In this document: positions 60,925 to 64,000 of the stretch, piece after piece | Layout of the letters: each line of letters opens with the position of its first letter | Position numbering within the stretch: the first letter of the stretch is position 1 | NCBI RefSeq assembly: GCF_023702675.1 | Contig: NZ_CP098478.1 | Location: 1,984,001 to 2,048,000, forward strand | From: Acinetobacter sp. C26M | Lineage (GTDB): Bacteria; Pseudomonadota; Gammaproteobacteria; Pseudomonadales; Moraxellaceae | Direction of reading: 5' to 3' | Length of the DNA stretch: 64,000 nt | Program-made: the position numbers and the translations under genes | The notes under the pieces: model-generated | The model's database searches: none | What the model saw: the letters and a program-made list of their open reading frames with translations, nothing else | What the model was told of the DNA's origin: nothing

Positions 60925-61885
60925 TTAAGGATGGGCTTAACCTGCATAATATTGATGCTCGTATACCTCTTGGTCTACTTACAGCAGTTACAGGTATTTC
61001 AGGTTCAGGTAAATCTAGTCTCGTTTCTCAAGCTTTACCTGAGTTAGTACTTTCATATTTAGGCAATGAATCTGAAACTGAAAACAATAATGAAGATAAT
61101 CCTTTAGCTGGTGATGTGTAGGCTATACAGCTTCTTGTACAGGTTGATCAAAAACCAATTGGCCGTATGGCAACTTATACGGGTTTATTTAATTATGTAA
61201 GAAAGTTATTTGTTGGGACTTTTGAAGCTCTCCAAGCATCATTATGATGCTGGACGTTTTTCGTTTAATGTGGCTAAAGGGCAATATGAAACTTGTGAAG
61301 GTGAAAGGCTTTGTCAGTGTAGAATTATTGTTTATGCCAAGTGTATATGCCTCTTTTCCGACATGTCATGGTGCACGATATTATGATGATACTCTGAAAA
61401 TTCGCTGGAATGGACGTAATATTGCTGAAGTATTAGGAATGACAGTCAATGAAGCACGTGATTTTTTTGATGGAGAGATCTCGATTGCTCGTTCACTACA
61501 ATTATTAAAGGAAATTGGCCTTGGTTATTTACGTTTAGGGCAACCAGCGATGAACTATCTGGTGGAGAAGCGCAACGTATTAAATTGGCTACCGAGCTGC
61601 AATGCAATCAACGTGGAAATACACTGTATATACTTGATGATCCAACTACAGGTTTGCATCCATCAGATTTAGATCGATTGTTAGTTCAAGCGATTAGTCG
61701 ATGCGGGTAATACCGTGGTTATGATTGAGCATTATATGCGTGCCGTTGCACAAGCAGATTGGGTGATTGATGTGGGACCAAGTGCTGGAAATGCTGGTGG
61801 GAATATTGTTGTGGCAGGAACACCAAAACAAATAACAGAAAATCAAGATAGCCGTACTGCTCCATATTTAGTTAATGAGTCGTGA
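60925..61885 (+). pseudogene. decayed C-terminal half of a UvrA-paralogue gene
   Basis: The translation across several frames follows UvrA-type proteins in order: [36 protein letters not shown], a stop, VQVDQKPIGRMATYTGLFNYVRKLF, a stop region, DAGRFSFNVAKGQYETCEGE, VSVELLFMPSVYASFPTCHGARYYDDTLKIRWNGRNIAEVLGM, then LVEKRN (frame change), and finally VVIEHYMRAVAQADWVIDVGPSAGNAGGNIVVAGTPKQI, ending at TGA 61883-61885. Stops and frameshifts make it non-functional. The motifs fit the UvrA2 paralogue group. The N-terminal half is not in the window. Confidence 0.85.
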
Positions 61886-61987
61886 AAATAAACGTTGATA
61901 TTTCGAGTGGTTGGAAAATAACCTTAAATTAAAAACCTGTAAAATCAATCAGATATTTTTGTTTTAGGTAATGTATAAGCATGAAAT

Positions 61988-63262
61988 CTAAAAGTTTTTT
62001 TCAACTAAGTTTAAATCTACTTTTTTAATTTTAACTCCCATCAAAACTTCTTTATAATTAAAATTATACAGAAAAGTAGGGCCATAAAATATTTTATCAA
62101 GCAATTCTAATTGTTTGCTAGGGAAAAAATCATGAAGATAAATAAAATCATCATTAATATCTTCAAAGCTTATATTTTTAGATAAACTTTTGCAAAAATG
62201 AATAAAATCCTCTAATTTAATAATGTTGTTTTTATTGTATTTTTCAAAATACTTGTTAATTATAAGTTCTGAAACATCATCACTCGTGTTCAATATTTTT
62301 TTTACATTTAAATCAACTCTCCTTTGACCAAAATTTTCATTGTAATAACTCAAAAAATTATAAAACTCTTTATCATAATTATTAGTAATATTATCAACCA
62401 ACTCAAATCCCACAATGTTTGAAAGACTCTCTCTAATCTTCAGCCCAACTGAAGAAGTGCTATTAATAAATCCAATTACTTTAAATACTAACAAGAAAAA
62501 TTCATATCTAACTGTTTTATAATTAGGGAATCGAATGTCAGTCCTTATAAACAATCCTCTAAACTCTTTTATAATAAAATAATCGGGTTGTGTTAAAAAA
62601 TCAATAGACTTTCTTAATCCTTTATACAAATTATTTAAACTATACTGCTCACTCCTGCTAGGTGACAAACCTTTCAAATTTAAAAAATCATTATAAATTA
62701 TAAAAATATCACTATGGGTTATTTTATCACCATATTCCAAAATATAATCACTAATATTTGAATAAACAGAAGTCTTGCAGAATCTACAAATTTCAATTTT
62801 TTCGGCATCCCAATCTAACAGTTCATTACAGTGTGGACATCTAGTTATATATGGAATTGAGTGTGTAGGACATATCACATTTTTTCTGTATCCATTAAGA
62901 GATACATAACTTTGCTGCTTAATACAATATGGACAAATCAAGAGACAACTAACTATATAAAAATTATTATTGTTAGTTATACACAATTTATTTATCTCAT
63001 CTTCTACTAAGTCTGTAAATTCGTAAAAAACTGACTTATCAAAATTCCCCTTAACTATATTGATAATACTTATCTTTTTTTTAAAAATTGTTTTTATGAC
63101 AGAATTTAGTGAAGGGTAAGCATTAGCTATTTTTATACGGTTTAAAAAACTCAGAATGAATTCATCTTCTTCTGGTATAGGGATGACAAGAAATTTTCGA
63201 TTAAAATTTTGATTATTCAATACTTCTACTCCACATAATGAAAGTATGATTTCGACATACAA
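61988..63262 (-). CDS. tniQ: TniQ-family transposition targeting protein
   Basis: The frame begins at a TTG (63262) only 6 bases after the tniB stop; a TTG at 63220, with GGAG 8 bases before it, is the better-supported start and gives about 410 residues. The N-terminal FLVIPIPEEDEFILSFLNRIKIANAYPSLNSV is typical of TniQ. A zinc-finger cluster follows: CPYC, CPTH, CPHC and CRFC (about residues 110-170). The C-terminal part is AT-rich and helical. TniQ/TnsD proteins choose the target site of Tn7-like and Tn5053-like transposons. It follows tniB directly, and cargo extends to the left. Confidence 0.85.
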   Translation of the reverse strand: MYVEIILSLCGVEVLNNQNFNRKFLVIPIPEEDEFILSFLNRIKIANAYPSLNSVIKTIFKKKISIINIVKGNFDKSVFYEFTDLVEDEINKLCITNNNNFYIVSCLLICPYCIKQQSYVSLNGYRKNVICPTHSIPYITRCPHCNELLDWDAEKIEICRFCKTSVYSNISDYILEYGDKITHSDIFIIYNDFLNLKGLSPSRSEQYSLNNLYKGLRKSIDFLTQPDYFIIKEFRGLFIRTDIRFPNYKTVRYEFFLLVFKVIGFINSTSSVGLKIRESLSNIVGFELVDNITNNYDKEFYNFLSYYNENFGQRRVDLNVKKILNTSDDVSELIINKYFEKYNKNNIIKLEDFIHFCKSLSKNISFEDINDDFIYLHDFFPSKQLELLDKIFYGPTFLYNFNYKEVLMGVKIKKVDLNLVEKNF

Positions 63263-63268
63263 TCAGAA

Positions 63269-64000
63269 TTAAGTGTTTCTTATTTTTGAGGAAATACTAG
63301 TCATATCTAGACGAAATGGATTTGATCTGGTTTTACTTACATAGGAAGTAATACCGTCATCCCATGCTTTAATAAACTCCTCAATCGTTATTGTATATTC
63401 ATCTTTTTTCATCACTTGGAAAAGACAACTTTCTAAAAGAAGCATGAGGTAGGCATGGTGACCATTTGTAGCTATATAAATCTGTAAAGCTAATAATTGA
63501 CTTGTTAAAGAAGGTTCAAATTTAATATTTAAGTATTTTTCGATATTTAATGAAATTTGATGAAGGAATGCATGTAATGTTCCTGGTTCATCTATTTTTG
63601 TAACTTTAAGATGATTCAGCTTAAAGGTTTGTGAGAATCTTCGTGCAAGCTGACTATCAATCTTCAATAACGACTCAAACTCAGGTAGACCTACTAGGCA
63701 AAAGCAAATACCAGTTTCATTCACCAAGGTTTTTATCCAATTGCATACCACTGTATTCATTCGTTTGGTCGAAGTTTGAAGATCAAACAAATGATGAAAT
63801 TCATCCATAAATATCAGCCTTGTTTCACATACTTTTAACAGTGCTACAAGTTTGTGATTCATCTGCGCTGTGCTCCCTGAAAATGGAGCAGGATCATGCA
63901 AAGCATTTAACATACAACTTGCAACAGATTTCACAGTAGCTGGTGAGGGTACTTCTATATAAAACACAGGGACTATGGACTTCTTAAATCCCTCCTCAAT
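63269..64000 (-). CDS. tniB: TniB-like AAA+ transposition protein, N-terminus outside window
   Basis: The frame is open to the right edge of the window (residues ...IEEGFKKSIVPVFYIEVPSPATVKS precede and include the GTG at 63967), so the gene is partial and the Walker A lies beyond. Seen are the Walker B RLIFMDEFHHLF, the sensor region FCLVGLPEFESLLKIDSQLARRFSQTFKL, and a helical lid with ATNGHHAYLMLLLESCLF, all typical of TniB/TnsC ATPases. It couples target recognition by TniQ to the transposase TniA, which should lie further right. The 7-base gap to tniQ implies an operon. Confidence 0.88.
   Translation of the reverse strand: MEEGFKKSIVPVFYIEVPSPATVKSVASCMLNALHDPAPFSGSTAQMNHKLVALLKVCETRLIFMDEFHHLFDLQTSTKRMNTVVCNWIKTLVNETGICFCLVGLPEFESLLKIDSQLARRFSQTFKLNHLKVTKIDEPGTLHAFLHQISLNIEKYLNIKFEPSLTSQLLALQIYIATNGHHAYLMLLLESCLFQVMKKDEYTITIEEFIKAWDDGITSYVSKTRSNPFRLDMTSISSKIRNT

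Noticed and set aside
61244..61672. Independent 142-residue protein
   Set aside because: It is one frame of the broken UvrA-paralogue gene; its homology continues in other frames on both sides.
1..64000. tRNA, rRNA, riboswitch or CRISPR arrays
   Set aside because: I found no cloverleaf-like, rRNA-like or regularly spaced repeat sequence; a covariance-model scan would be needed to exclude small RNAs.

Overview
The window is AT-rich DNA of a gammaproteobacterium. Protein style, the VF530-family gene and the mix of TonB receptors and flavin monooxygenases suggest Acinetobacter or a close relative; this is inference from content, no marker gene is present. There is no rRNA, tRNA or CRISPR array.

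Region 1 (1-8.1 kb) is ordinary metabolic and iron-uptake DNA. A minus-strand operon holds a sugar phosphate isomerase-like protein and two alpha/beta hydrolases, divergent from a TetR regulator with a 14-bp palindrome between them. A Fur-box-preceded ECF sigma factor, FecR-like anti-sigma factor and STN-domain TonB receptor follow, then a DUF1826-like gene.

Region 2 (8.1-49.8 kb) is the main system: a large organosulfur acquisition and desulfurisation locus. It encodes two cytoplasmic DszB-type desulfinases keeping the Cys/His/Arg triad, a DszC/SfnB-type flavin monooxygenase, four SsuD-like FMNH2 monooxygenases, an FMN reductase, a Dpp-type importer, a sulfonate-type ABC importer with two permeases, a heterodimeric ABC exporter, three TonB receptors, a dedicated TonB-ExbB-ExbD set, a dedicated TatABC set, two Tat-lipoprotein binding proteins, a secreted esterase-like enzyme, and an SfnR-like sigma54 activator with no sensor domain. 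Eleven GG-N10-GC sigma54 promoters precede the transcription units, and eight intergenic regions contain a shared 18-20 bp partly palindromic element (roughly TGYYNNNAWWTCAACAYT), the likely SfnR operator. The picture is one activator switching on outer-membrane uptake, energising, inner-membrane transport, oxidation and C-S cleavage together.

Region 3 (50-50.9 kb) is core-like: a small periplasmic protein and a VF530-family gene.

Region 4 (50.9-64 kb) is an accessory island consistent with a Tn7-like/Tni transposon: TniB and TniQ genes lie at the right and run inward, and three Tn7-end-like repeats lie at the left (50.93-51.03 kb). The cargo includes a Gabija-type pair (OLD-family ATPase/TOPRIM nuclease plus UvrD-like helicase), an HNH nuclease, an unrecognised 464-residue protein, an intact and a decayed copy of an unknown 238-residue gene, and decayed remnants of a UvrA paralogue, an IS transposase and one unidentified gene. 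The right end and TniA lie beyond the window.
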